DNA of 64,000 nt from Nocardioides coralli (GTDB taxonomy: Bacteria > Actinomycetota > Actinomycetes > Propionibacteriales > Nocardioidaceae): NCBI RefSeq assembly GCF_019880385.1, contig NZ_CP082273.1, positions 1,736,001-1,800,000 of the forward strand, read 5' to 3'. Shown here in pieces: positions 49,858-57,527 of this stretch. Both the position numbers and the translations under genes were made by a program. The notes beneath the pieces are model-generated. The model searched no databases, was not told the DNA's origin, and was given only the letters and a program-made list of their open reading frames with translations. Position 1 is the first letter of the stretch; each line of letters starts with the position of its first letter.

Positions 49858-50856
49858 GTGAGACAGATCCCGCTGGCTGACCGCTACGGCCGTGTCGCGA
49901 CCGACCTCCGCGTGTCGTTGACCGACCGGTGCAACCTGCGCTGCTCCTACTGCATGCCGGCGGAAGGGCTCGACTGGCTGCCGGGCGAGGACGTGCTCAC
50001 CGACGACGAGGTGGTCCGGTTGATCCGGATCGGCGTCGAGCGCCTCGGCATCCGGGATGTCCGCTTCACCGGCGGCGAGCCGCTCGTACGCCGCGGCCTG
50101 GTCGACATCGTCCGACGGACGCGGGAGCTCGACGCCGGACTCGGGATCAGCCTGACCACCAACGCCCTCGGCCTCAGGCACACCGCCCCGGCGCTCGCCG
50201 CTGCGGGACTCGACCGCGTCAACGTCAGCCTCGACACGATCCGCGACGACAGCTTCAACACGATCACCCGACGGGACCGCCTGACCGACGTGCTCGCCGG
50301 GCTCGAGGCCGCCCGCGACGCGGGGCTGACGCCCGTCAAGATCAACGCGGTGCTGCTCCGTGGGATCAACGACGACCAGGCGCCCGAGCTGCTCGCGTGG
50401 GCCATCGACCACGGCTACCACCTGCGGTTCATCGAGCAGATGCCGCTGGACGCCCAGCACGACTGGAGCCGCGCGCAGATGGTCACGGCCGAGGAGATCC
50501 TCGAGATGCTGCAGGCACGCTTCGCGCTCACCCCCGCGGTCGAGCCGCGCGGAAGCGCTCCGGCCGAGCTGTTCGAGGTCGACGGCGGTCCCGCGACGGT
50601 GGGCATCATCGCCTCGGTGACGCGCCCGTTCTGCGGCGACTGCGACCGCGTACGGCTCACGGCCGACGGTCAGGTCCGCAACTGCCTCTTCGCCCGCCAG
50701 GAGTCCGACCTGCGCACCGCGCTGCGATCGGACGCCACCGACGAGGAGATCGCGCAGCGGTGGGTCGTGGCGATGCTGGGCAAGCGTCCGGGTCACGGGA
50801 TCGACGACCCGTCGTTCCTGCAGCCGGACCGGCCGATGTCGGCCATCGGCGGCTAG
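49858..50856 (+). CDS. moaA: GTP 3',8-cyclase MoaA
   Basis: A 332-aa radical SAM enzyme for the first step of molybdenum cofactor synthesis. The N-terminal [4Fe-4S] motif is CNLRCSYC (Cys25, Cys29, Cys32), followed by FTGGEPL; the C-terminal cluster Cys are in FCGDCDRVR and RNCLF, and the last two residues are the required Gly-Gly. It would serve molybdoenzymes such as the CoxL-like protein in this window, though the two are 25 kb apart. Its stop overlaps the next, convergent gene (CTAG). Confidence 0.96.
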   Translation: MRQIPLADRYGRVATDLRVSLTDRCNLRCSYCMPAEGLDWLPGEDVLTDDEVVRLIRIGVERLGIRDVRFTGGEPLVRRGLVDIVRRTRELDAGLGISLTTNALGLRHTAPALAAAGLDRVNVSLDTIRDDSFNTITRRDRLTDVLAGLEAARDAGLTPVKINAVLLRGINDDQAPELLAWAIDHGYHLRFIEQMPLDAQHDWSRAQMVTAEEILEMLQARFALTPAVEPRGSAPAELFEVDGGPATVGIIASVTRPFCGDCDRVRLTADGQVRNCLFARQESDLRTALRSDATDEEIAQRWVVAMLGKRPGHGIDDPSFLQPDRPMSAIGG

Positions 50857-51080
50857 CCCGAGCCGTCGTCGCCCGCCGTGACGTCGGTGACCGGCACGAC
50901 GTCACGCAGGAAGTTCCGTGCGCCCAGGAAGTCCGACAAGGACCCGCGGTGCTCGTCGCAGGCCAGCCACGTCTTGCGCCGTTCGGGGGTGTGCAGGCGG
51001 GGGTTGTTCCACCGCAGCGCCCACACCGCCGGGGTGGCGCAGCCGCGGGCGCTGCACGTGGGCTGCTCCTTCTCGGTCAC
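50853..51080 (-). CDS. Small conserved Cys-rich protein (often annotated acetone carboxylase)
   Basis: Predicted about 75 aa from GTG 51080; a longer frame to 51197 lacks homology, and no start has a clear ribosome-binding site. The core CSARGCATPAVWALRWNNP and KTWLACDEHRGSLSDFL (each shown in part of the domain) carries a Cys/His set (Cys, Cys, Cys-x2-His) that could bind zinc. Homologues are common in actinobacteria, and the acetone-carboxylase label some carry is not supported by size. The function is unknown. Confidence 0.7.
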   Translation of the reverse strand: MTEKEQPTCSARGCATPAVWALRWNNPRLHTPERRKTWLACDEHRGSLSDFLGARNFLRDVVPVTDVTAGDDGSG

Positions 51081-51234
51081 CGGGTCATGGTCGCACGGCC
51101 GGTGGTCGCACGAGAGCCGGGACGCGGGTCCGGACGAGCGTGGTGCCGGCCACCTCGGGCGGCCGGCACCACAGGTGAACTGCGACGGGGGAGACACAGT
51201 TCGGAGGGGAGTCTGACGCTCGGCGAGGGCTGCG

Positions 51235-51552
51235 TCAACCGGAGTCCCGGCCGGTCCTGCCCGACCCGTCCGGAGCGTCGAGCTGCGGGTGCGCGGGCCC
51301 CGCGCCCATCAGCGCGAAGTCGTCGCTGCGGCTGGAGGCGGCGTTGGCCATGACGACGGCGACGTAGGGCAGCAGGACGGCCGCCGCCACCAGCACCCAC
51401 CGGAGCCAGCCCGGGCCGACGGCGATCGCCGCGACGAAGCACACGGTCCGGATCCCCATCGACACCACGTAGCGCCGCTGGCGGGCAGAGATGTCGGCCT
51501 GCCGGCTGGTCGCAGCCGTCGTGATGCGCACGGGGTCGGGGTCACGGGGCAC
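51235..51552 (-). CDS. DUF3099 membrane protein
   Basis: Predicted 105 aa. The N-terminal RITTAATSRQADISARQRRY is the DUF3099 signature; two membrane helices follow (MGIRTVCFVAAIAVGP and LRWVLVAAAVLLPYVAVVMA, residues about 32-70), then a polar tail. Restricted to actinobacteria; no function is known. The 154 nt between this gene and the Cys-rich gene hold nothing I recognise. Confidence 0.82.
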   Translation of the reverse strand: MPRDPDPVRITTAATSRQADISARQRRYVVSMGIRTVCFVAAIAVGPGWLRWVLVAAAVLLPYVAVVMANAASSRSDDFALMGAGPAHPQLDAPDGSGRTGRDSG

Positions 51553-51616
51553 GCACTCGATCGTACGTCGCTACCATCGACAACCCCAGAGAGCCGCGGG
51601 AGCCGGAGGAGCCACC

Positions 51617-51829
51617 ATGTCGAACCGCACCTATCGCGTCACCGAGATCGTCGGCACGTCTCCCGAGGGGGTGGACCAGGCGATCCGCAACGGCATCGAC
51701 CGCGCCGGCCGCACCCTGCGCCACCTCGACTGGTTCGAGGTCACCCAGGTGCGCGGCCAGGTCAAGGACGGCCAGGTGGAGCACTTCCAGGTCGGCATGA
51801 AGGTCGGCTTCCGGCTCGAGGACGACTGA
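51617..51829 (+). CDS. Dodecin family flavin-binding protein
   Basis: A 70-aa protein, the usual dodecin size, with ATG preceded by GGAGGA. The beta-alpha-beta-beta fold is recognisable in YRVTEIVGTSPEGVDQAI and LDWFEVTQVRGQV, including the flavin-stacking Trp (DWFEV). Dodecins assemble as dodecamers that store FMN/FAD or flavin breakdown products. It is divergent from the DUF3099 gene and upstream of fabG. Confidence 0.93.
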   Translation: MSNRTYRVTEIVGTSPEGVDQAIRNGIDRAGRTLRHLDWFEVTQVRGQVKDGQVEHFQVGMKVGFRLEDD

Positions 51830-51884
51830 GCCACGCGCCCCGACGCCCGGCGACGCCTGGTTCGGGATACCCCCCGGTAATCAC

Positions 51885-51890
51885 TAGCGT
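51885..51890 (+). promoter_or_regulatory. Candidate -10 box of fabG-fabI (TAGCGT)
   Basis: TAGCGT, 8 nt, GTG 51899; no ribosome-binding site. It would drive fabG-fabI as a leaderless or near-leaderless transcript. Confidence 0.45.
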
Positions 51891-51898
51891 CTAGGACC

Positions 51899-52615
51899 GT
51901 GAGCCAGAGCGAACCCAGATCGGTCCTCGTCACCGGCGGCAACCGCGGCATCGGCCGCGCCATCGCCGAGGCGTTCCTCGCGAACGGCGACCGGGTCGCC
52001 GTGACCAGTCGCAGCGGAGGGGCGCCCGAGGGCGCGCTCGACCTCACCTGCGACATCACCGACGCCGCCGCGGTCGACGCGGCCTACGGCGAGGTCGAGG
52101 AGGCGCACGGCCCGGTGGAGGTGCTGGTCGCCAACGCGGGAGTCACCGCCGACACGCTGCTCCTCCGGATGAGCGAGGACGACTGGGCGCGCGTGATCGA
52201 CACCAACCTCACCGCCTCCTTCCGGCTGGCCAAGCGAGCGGCGAAGGGGATGCTGCGGCAGCGGCGCGGCCGGATCGTGTTCATCTCCTCGGTCGTGGGT
52301 CTGCTGGGCTCGGCCGGCCAGGTCAACTACGCGGCGTCCAAGGCGGGGCTGGTCGGCATGGCGCGCTCCCTGAGCCGGGAGCTCGGTTCCCGCTCGATCA
52401 CCGCCAACGTCGTCGCGCCCGGGTTCGTCGACACCGACATGACCGCGGTGCTGACCGAGGAGCAGAAGGAGACCATCAAGGGACAGGTCCCGCTGGGGCG
52501 CTACGGCACCCCGGAGGAGGTCGCGTCAGCGGTGCTGTGGCTGACCGGCGAAGGTGGCGGCTACGTGACCGGAGCCGTGATCCCGGTCGACGGCGGACTC
52601 GGAATGGGGCACTGA
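51899..52615 (+). CDS. fabG: 3-oxoacyl-ACP reductase FabG (MabA-like)
   Basis: A 238-aa SDR with intact motifs: TGGNRGIG, NAG (VANAGVT), the catalytic Ser in ISSVVG, and YAASK (Tyr144, Lys148). It reduces 3-ketoacyl-ACP in fatty acid synthesis. fabI follows after 4 nt, the same pair as fabG1-inhA (Rv1483-Rv1484) in M. tuberculosis, so this is the FAS-II reductase. Confidence 0.94.
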   Translation: MSQSEPRSVLVTGGNRGIGRAIAEAFLANGDRVAVTSRSGGAPEGALDLTCDITDAAAVDAAYGEVEEAHGPVEVLVANAGVTADTLLLRMSEDDWARVIDTNLTASFRLAKRAAKGMLRQRRGRIVFISSVVGLLGSAGQVNYAASKAGLVGMARSLSRELGSRSITANVVAPGFVDTDMTAVLTEEQKETIKGQVPLGRYGTPEEVASAVLWLTGEGGGYVTGAVIPVDGGLGMGH

Positions 52616-52619
52616 ACTG

Positions 52620-53390
52620 ATGGGAATCCTCGACGGCAAGAAGATCCTGGTCGCGGGCGTGACCATGGACACCTCGATCGGCTTCGCGGTGGCGCGGGTC
52701 GCCCAGGAGCAGGGGGCGACGGTCCTCATCTCCAACTTCGGGCGTGCCCTCGGCATCACCCGCCGCATCGCCAAGCGACTGCCCGTCGAACCGCCGGTGC
52801 TCGAGCTGGACGTCACCGACGACGACCACCTCGCCGGGCTCGAGGCGGCCGTGCGGGAGCACGTCGACGGACTCGACGGAGTGGTCCACTCGATCGCCTA
52901 CGGCAACCCGGAGACGCTGCTCGGCGGCAAGTTCCTCGACGGGCCGTGGCCCGACGTGGCCCAGGCCGTCCAGGTCTCGGCGTACTCCCTCAAGGCGCTG
53001 GCGGTCGCCTGCCGGCCGCTGATGAGCGGCGGCGGCTCGATCGTCGGCATGACCTTCGACGCCACCCAGGCCTGGCCCGCCTACGACTGGATGGGTGTGG
53101 CGAAGGCCGGGCTCGAGTCGACCTCGCGCTACCTCGCCCGTGACCTGGGGCCGGAGGGCATCCGCTGCAACCTCGTCTCAGCCGGGCCGCTCAAGACGCT
53201 CGCGGCGAAGGCGATCCCCGGCTTCGAGGGCCTCGAGTCGTTGTGGAAGGACCGGGCTCCCCTGGGGTGGGACGAGACCGACCACCTGCCCACAGCGCGG
53301 GCGGTCTGCGCGCTGCTGTCGGACTTCTTCCCCGCGACCACCGGCGAGATCGTCCACGTCGACGGCGGCTTCCACGCGATGGGGGCCTGA
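52620..53390 (+). CDS. fabI: Enoyl-ACP reductase FabI/InhA-like
   Basis: A 256-aa divergent SDR. The catalytic Y-x6-K is Tyr155-Lys162 in YDWMGVAK; MTFDATQAW before it resembles InhA, including the aromatic residue of its substrate gate; VAGVTMDTSIGFA is the FabI-type NAD-binding loop. It performs the last reduction in each cycle of fatty acid elongation and would be the isoniazid/triclosan target class. It is translated with fabG. Confidence 0.95.
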   Translation: MGILDGKKILVAGVTMDTSIGFAVARVAQEQGATVLISNFGRALGITRRIAKRLPVEPPVLELDVTDDDHLAGLEAAVREHVDGLDGVVHSIAYGNPETLLGGKFLDGPWPDVAQAVQVSAYSLKALAVACRPLMSGGGSIVGMTFDATQAWPAYDWMGVAKAGLESTSRYLARDLGPEGIRCNLVSAGPLKTLAAKAIPGFEGLESLWKDRAPLGWDETDHLPTARAVCALLSDFFPATTGEIVHVDGGFHAMGA

Positions 53391-53404
53391 CCCCGCGGAG
53401 CCGA

Positions 53405-53410
53405 TAGCGT
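53405..53410 (+). promoter_or_regulatory. Leaderless -10 box of the CphA-like Mur ligase gene (TAGCGT)
   Basis: TAGCGT, 6 nt (CGGGTC), GTG 53417; 14 nt after the fabI stop. It separates the Mur ligase transcript from fabG-fabI. Confidence 0.5.
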
Positions 53411-53416
53411 CGGGTC

Positions 53417-55102
53417 GTGACCTCACTCGTCGAGCTCCGCGTCCTCGAGGGACCGAACCTGTACTTCCCCCGGGCGGCCGTCAAGCTGACGCTCGACATC
53501 ACCGGGCTCGCGTCGGTGCCGACCGAGGTCGCCGCGCGCTTCGCCCGCCGGATCGGCCTGGCGCAGTCGCGTCCGGGTGAGCCGGACACCGGCTTCCGCC
53601 AGCGGTTCGCGGCGCGGGCGGTCGCCCGCCTGGTGCGCACCATCGCCGTCGAAAGCGGTACGACGCGGCTGGCGGTCCGGGTGCGGCCCACCAGCGACCC
53701 CCACCGGCTCGTCGTCGCCTACCCGTGGCGCCACCGCGAGCGCGCGCAGGAGATGGGGCGGGCGGTCGCCGCGGTGCTGGACCGGGTCACCGACGACGAC
53801 ATCGACGCGGCCGTGGCCCGGGCGGCCGAGGCCGTCGCCGGCGTGGCCCTGGGCGAGGGGCCACGCACGATCACCCCGCAGGTCCCGGTGGTCGCCGTGA
53901 CCGGCACCAACGGCAAGACCACGACGAGCCGGCTCGTGGCCCACATCGCCCGGACGGACGGCCGGGTGGTCGGCTGGTCCAGCACCGACGGCATCTACGT
54001 CGACGGCGAGCTCGTGGAGGCGGGGGACTACTCGGGCCCCAGCGGGGCCGGGCGAGTGCTCGCCCATCCGGAGGTCCAGCTCGCGGTCACCGAGACCGCC
54101 CGCGGCGGCATCCTGCTCCGGGGCATCGGGGTGTCGCGCAACGACGTCTCGGTCGTCACCAACGTCTCCGCCGACCACCTCGGCCTCCACGGCATCGACA
54201 CGCTCGACCAGCTGGCGGAGGTCAAGGGCGTGGTCCCGAGGATCACCCGCAGGGACGGATGGGCCGTCCTCAACGCCGAGGACCCCCGGGTGCTCGGCAT
54301 GCGGTCGTCGATCCGGGCCCGACCGTGGGTCTTCTCGCGTGACCCGGACGCGCCGGCGATCCGCGAGACGCTGGCCGCCGGCGGCCGAGCCACGACGGTG
54401 ATCGACGGCTGGATCGCCGTGCTCGAGCCGGGCGCCGACCCCGACCCGCTCGTCGAGCTCGCCGACGTCCCCATGACCCTCGCGGGCCTGTCACGCTTCA
54501 ACGTCGAGAACGCCCTGGCAGCAGCGTCGGCCGCCCTCGGCGTCGGCATCCCGCGCGACCAGGTCGTCGCCGGGCTGCGCAGCTTCCGCACCGATGCCGA
54601 GCACAACCCCGGCCGCATGAACGTCTTCTCCCTCGGTGCGGTGACCGTCGTGGTCGACCTCGCCCACAACGAGGCCGGGCTGGAGGCGCTGCTCGAGGTC
54701 ATGGCCGGCGTACGCCGCCCGGGCTCGCGGCTGCTGCTCGGGCTGGGGGCGGTCGGCGACCGCCAGGACGAGCTGATCGAGCGGCTGGGAGAGATCGGCG
54801 CGATGGGCAGCGACATCGTGGCGATCGGCCACAAGCAGCACTACCTGCGCGGGCGCACGACCGAGGAGCTCGAGGCGCTGCTGCGCGCGGGCGCCGAGCG
54901 CGTGGGCGTCGCCGACGTCCCCGCCCATGCGACCGAGGTCGAGGCGCTGGCTGCCCTCGTGGCGCAGGCGGAGGCAGGCGACGTCGTGGGCCTGATGTGC
55001 CACGCGGAGCGGGAGGCCGTCTACGACTGGATCGCGGCCCAGGGCGGCACGTCCGACACCCCGGAGGTGCTGGCCGAGAAGGTCCGCCGCGCTCGTGGCT
55101 GA
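53417..55102 (+). CDS. CphA-like Mur ligase lacking the ATP-grasp domain
   Basis: A 561-aa relative of cyanophycin synthetase with a domain removed. Residues 1-155 resemble the CphA N-domain (LRVLEGPNLYFPRAAVKLTLD against LETRVYRGANVWSYEKAIHL), and the rest is a Mur ligase with P-loop GTNGKTTT (163-170), ETARGGILLRGIG, VSADHLGLHGIDT, NPGRMN and DLAHNEAGLEALL. The central ATP-grasp domain that CphA uses to add Asp is absent, as is the HVAEH motif of the CphA N-domain. Its stop overlaps the next gene by 8 nt. It probably ligates an amino acid or peptide substrate; which one is not known. Confidence 0.85.
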   Translation: MTSLVELRVLEGPNLYFPRAAVKLTLDITGLASVPTEVAARFARRIGLAQSRPGEPDTGFRQRFAARAVARLVRTIAVESGTTRLAVRVRPTSDPHRLVVAYPWRHRERAQEMGRAVAAVLDRVTDDDIDAAVARAAEAVAGVALGEGPRTITPQVPVVAVTGTNGKTTTSRLVAHIARTDGRVVGWSSTDGIYVDGELVEAGDYSGPSGAGRVLAHPEVQLAVTETARGGILLRGIGVSRNDVSVVTNVSADHLGLHGIDTLDQLAEVKGVVPRITRRDGWAVLNAEDPRVLGMRSSIRARPWVFSRDPDAPAIRETLAAGGRATTVIDGWIAVLEPGADPDPLVELADVPMTLAGLSRFNVENALAAASAALGVGIPRDQVVAGLRSFRTDAEHNPGRMNVFSLGAVTVVVDLAHNEAGLEALLEVMAGVRRPGSRLLLGLGAVGDRQDELIERLGEIGAMGSDIVAIGHKQHYLRGRTTEELEALLRAGAERVGVADVPAHATEVEALAALVAQAEAGDVVGLMCHAEREAVYDWIAAQGGTSDTPEVLAEKVRRARG

Positions 55103-56030
55103 CACCCCCGAGGTCCTGGTCGCGCGCGAGAAGCATCGCCGGCACCGACTGGCGGCCGGGGGAGTGGTGGCCGGCGCGCCCGTGACCTGGTCGGGCGACC
55201 CCGACGACGCGTTCCAGATCGGCTCGGTGACCAAGGTCTTCACCAGCCTGCTCCTCGCGACGTACGTCGAGGACGGCTCACTCCGGCTGGACCAGCCGGT
55301 CGGTCAGCTGCTGCCCGACCTGACCGGGCCCGTCACCTTGGCGACGCTCGAGCAGCTGGCGACGCACACCTCGGGGCTGCCGCGGATCCCCCGGGACCTC
55401 TGGTCACGCGCCCTGCGGCGCCACCCCGATCCCTACGCCGACATCGACCACCACGCGCTGCTCCGGGCGCTGGCGAGCACCCGCGCCACGCCCTCGTCGC
55501 GCCCGCGCTACTCCAACCTCGGGGTGGGGCTGCTGGGGCACGCCCTGACCGCCTGGGCCGGCGCGGACCTCGACACGCTGCTCCGCACCCGGGTCACCGG
55601 GCCGCTCGGGATGACGAGCACCGGGTGCGCGCCCGGCGGCCCGGTCGGCCGGCGGCGCCGGGGGAGACCTCACCCGGTCGCCTGGCGGTTCGACGCCCTC
55701 GCCGGAGCGGGAGCGCTGTGGTCGACCCTCGCCGACCTCCAGCGGTTCGCGGCCTCGCAGCTCGACCCGCCTCCGGGACGGCTGGGTGCAGCGATCCGGC
55801 TCACCCACCAGGTGCGGGTGCCCGGCCGCCGCATCGACCAGTGCCTGGGCTGGCTCCGCCTGCACGGGCGCGGGGGCGCGCTTCTCTGGCACAACGGCGG
55901 CACCGCCGGCTACCGGTCGTTCGTCGGGGTGCAGCCGCAGGACGGCGTCGCGGTGGTCGTCCTCGCCGACGACGACCGTTCCGTCGACGGGCTCGGGCTG
56001 GGGCTGGCGCGGGGCCTGGCGGGGGACTGA
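55095..56030 (+). CDS. Serine hydrolase, beta-lactamase/DD-peptidase fold
   Basis: A 311-aa cytoplasmic protein with SxxK (SVTK, Ser44-Lys47), YSN (in RYSNLGVGLLG) and HNGG (LWHNGGTAGYRS). GTG 55095 lies inside the Mur ligase gene (8-nt overlap), so the two are translated together and may act on the same substrate. It has no signal peptide. It differs in sequence from the serine hydrolase at 35939-37294. Confidence 0.82.
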   Translation: MADTPEVLVAREKHRRHRLAAGGVVAGAPVTWSGDPDDAFQIGSVTKVFTSLLLATYVEDGSLRLDQPVGQLLPDLTGPVTLATLEQLATHTSGLPRIPRDLWSRALRRHPDPYADIDHHALLRALASTRATPSSRPRYSNLGVGLLGHALTAWAGADLDTLLRTRVTGPLGMTSTGCAPGGPVGRRRRGRPHPVAWRFDALAGAGALWSTLADLQRFAASQLDPPPGRLGAAIRLTHQVRVPGRRIDQCLGWLRLHGRGGALLWHNGGTAGYRSFVGVQPQDGVAVVVLADDDRSVDGLGLGLARGLAGD

Positions 56031-56057
56031 CCGCACCGGGCCCAACGGCCCCGGGAG

Positions 56058-56534
56058 TCAGTCGAGGGGGCACTCCGTGCGGTTGCTGTCGTGGTCGAGC
56101 CACCCGGCGAGGGCCAGCATCGTCGCCCGGTCGCCGTTGGTGAAGGCCACGTTCACGGCGTTGACCAGGCCCGGCCTGCCACCCTCCCCGAACCCGGTGT
56201 GGCTCCACGGGTAGTCCACGTCGTCGTGCGCCGCGTTGAGCCAGGCGGCCGCCGCTGCCCGGGCCAGCGTGCGCTCGGCGCCCTCGACTCCCCGGCCACC
56301 GCGAGCCCGCAGCGCCTCCAGCATGGTCAGGCGCGCGACGCGGCCCCCGGCGCCGTCGAAGACGGCGCCGAAGGAGTGCTGCGGTGCGATCTGCTGCCAC
56401 GCGTCCCGGTGGTGCTTCCAGTAGGCGTGCGTGCAGCCGACCACACGCTTCCTCGCCGTCTGGGCCGGCGGCGCCAGGACCAGGGTGGCGATCACGACGA
56501 TGACCGCCGTGAGCAGGCTGGCGGCACTTGCCAC
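56058..56534 (-). CDS. Exported protein with YWKxHxxAW motif
   Basis: Predicted 158 aa from GTG 56534, preceded by AGAGGGGGG; a longer frame to 56780 runs over the divergent promoter. An N-terminal membrane helix or signal sequence (ASLLTAVIVVIATLVLAPP) is followed by CTHAYWKHHRDAW, the C-x3-YWK-x-H motif found in many exported proteins of unknown role, and FGAVF, DYPWSHTGFGEGG and CPLD at the end, so two Cys could pair. The function is unknown. Confidence 0.7.
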   Translation of the reverse strand: MASAASLLTAVIVVIATLVLAPPAQTARKRVVGCTHAYWKHHRDAWQQIAPQHSFGAVFDGAGGRVARLTMLEALRARGGRGVEGAERTLARAAAAAWLNAAHDDVDYPWSHTGFGEGGRPGLVNAVNVAFTNGDRATMLALAGWLDHDSNRTECPLD

Positions 56535-56632
56535 GAGGACCCCCCTCTCGCTGCGGCTGCGCGGACGGCGGAACGCGCTGCATCCCGCGCGCCAGTCATC
56601 CGAGGGTCTCGCCCGGCGCGGGGACGGGCATC

Positions 56633-56644
56633 CCGCATATGCGG
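56633..56644. promoter_or_regulatory. 12-bp palindrome in a divergent promoter region
   Basis: CCGCATATGCGG is a perfect palindrome lying 47 nt before the -10 box of the alpha/beta hydrolase gene and about 100 nt upstream of the YWK-protein gene, where a dimeric regulator could act on both. AT-rich centres are rare in this DNA. Confidence 0.35.
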
Positions 56645-56690
56645 CATACGCGCGGTCGCGCGGGCCGGGCACCGCGACCCGTCCCGGGCG

Positions 56691-56696
56691 TAGGCT
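56691..56696 (+). promoter_or_regulatory. Leaderless -10 box of the alpha/beta hydrolase gene (TAGGCT)
   Basis: TAGGCT, 6 nt (GGCCCG), ATG 56703; no ribosome-binding site. Confidence 0.5.
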
Positions 56697-56702
56697 GGCC
56701 CG

Positions 56703-57527
56703 ATGGCCGTCGTCGGTGGCGAGGGCTGGGCCCTGCACCACGAGGAGCACGGGACCGGGGACCCGATCCTGGGCATCCACGGGAGCCCCAGTGCCGCGGT
56801 GTTCTGGTCCGAGGCCGCCCAGGAGCTCGGCCGGCTCGGGCGGGTCATCCTCTACGACCGCCGCGGCTACCTGCGCAGCGAGATCACCCCGGCGCCGCCC
56901 CCCTGTGACCTGGCCGACCAGGTCGCCGACGCGGCGGCCCTGCTGACTGCCCTGGCGGACTCACCGGCCGTGGTGATCGGCCGCAGCACGGGAGGGCTGA
57001 TCGCACTCGCGCTGGCGATCGAGCACCCCGAGCTCGTGCGCGCACTCGTGCTGCTCGAGCCGGCGGTCCTCGCGGTGGACGACGGCGCTCGGACCTGGGC
57101 CGTCGGCGTACGCCGGGCGGTGCTGGCTGCGGCCGACCGCGACCCGTCCGACGCCGCCCGGGCGATGTTCGACCACGCGCTGGGCCCCCAGCTGTGGCGC
57201 GGGTTGCCGCAGGAGGCGCGCGACTTGTTCACCGCGGGCAGCCCCGCCCTCCTGGCGGAGCTCCGCGGTCACGGGCTGGACCTCAGCGCCGACCCCTTCC
57301 AGCCCACCGACGAGCAGCTGGCGTCGGTGCGCGTCCCTGCGCTCGTGGTCTCGGGTGCCGACTCCGCCCGGGAGCTGCACGCCGTGAACGCACGGCTCGT
57401 GGCAGGCCTGCCCGGCGCACGGCGCGAGGTGGTGCCCGGCGGGCACCTCATCGACCCCGCACACCCCGTCGTCCGGGAGTTCGTCGCGGAGGTCCTCGGG
57501 ACTCAGCCGTCGGCGGGGGGCGCGTAG
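56703..57527 (+). CDS. Alpha/beta hydrolase
   Basis: A 274-aa alpha/beta hydrolase. The nucleophile elbow is GRSTGG, the oxyanion segment is GIHGSPSAAVFW, the acid is probably Asp in SGADSAREL, and the His is in PGGHLIDP. The substrate is unknown. Its last 25 nt overlap the end of cphA on the other strand, so it belongs to its own unit rather than the cph operon. Confidence 0.85.
   Translation: MAVVGGEGWALHHEEHGTGDPILGIHGSPSAAVFWSEAAQELGRLGRVILYDRRGYLRSEITPAPPPCDLADQVADAAALLTALADSPAVVIGRSTGGLIALALAIEHPELVRALVLLEPAVLAVDDGARTWAVGVRRAVLAAADRDPSDAARAMFDHALGPQLWRGLPQEARDLFTAGSPALLAELRGHGLDLSADPFQPTDEQLASVRVPALVVSGADSARELHAVNARLVAGLPGARREVVPGGHLIDPAHPVVREFVAEVLGTQPSAGGA

Noticed and set aside
51899..56030. 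Secondary-metabolite gene cluster around fabG-fabI
   Set aside because: fabG-fabI is the housekeeping FAS-II pair; no ketosynthase, carrier protein or NRPS module is present.
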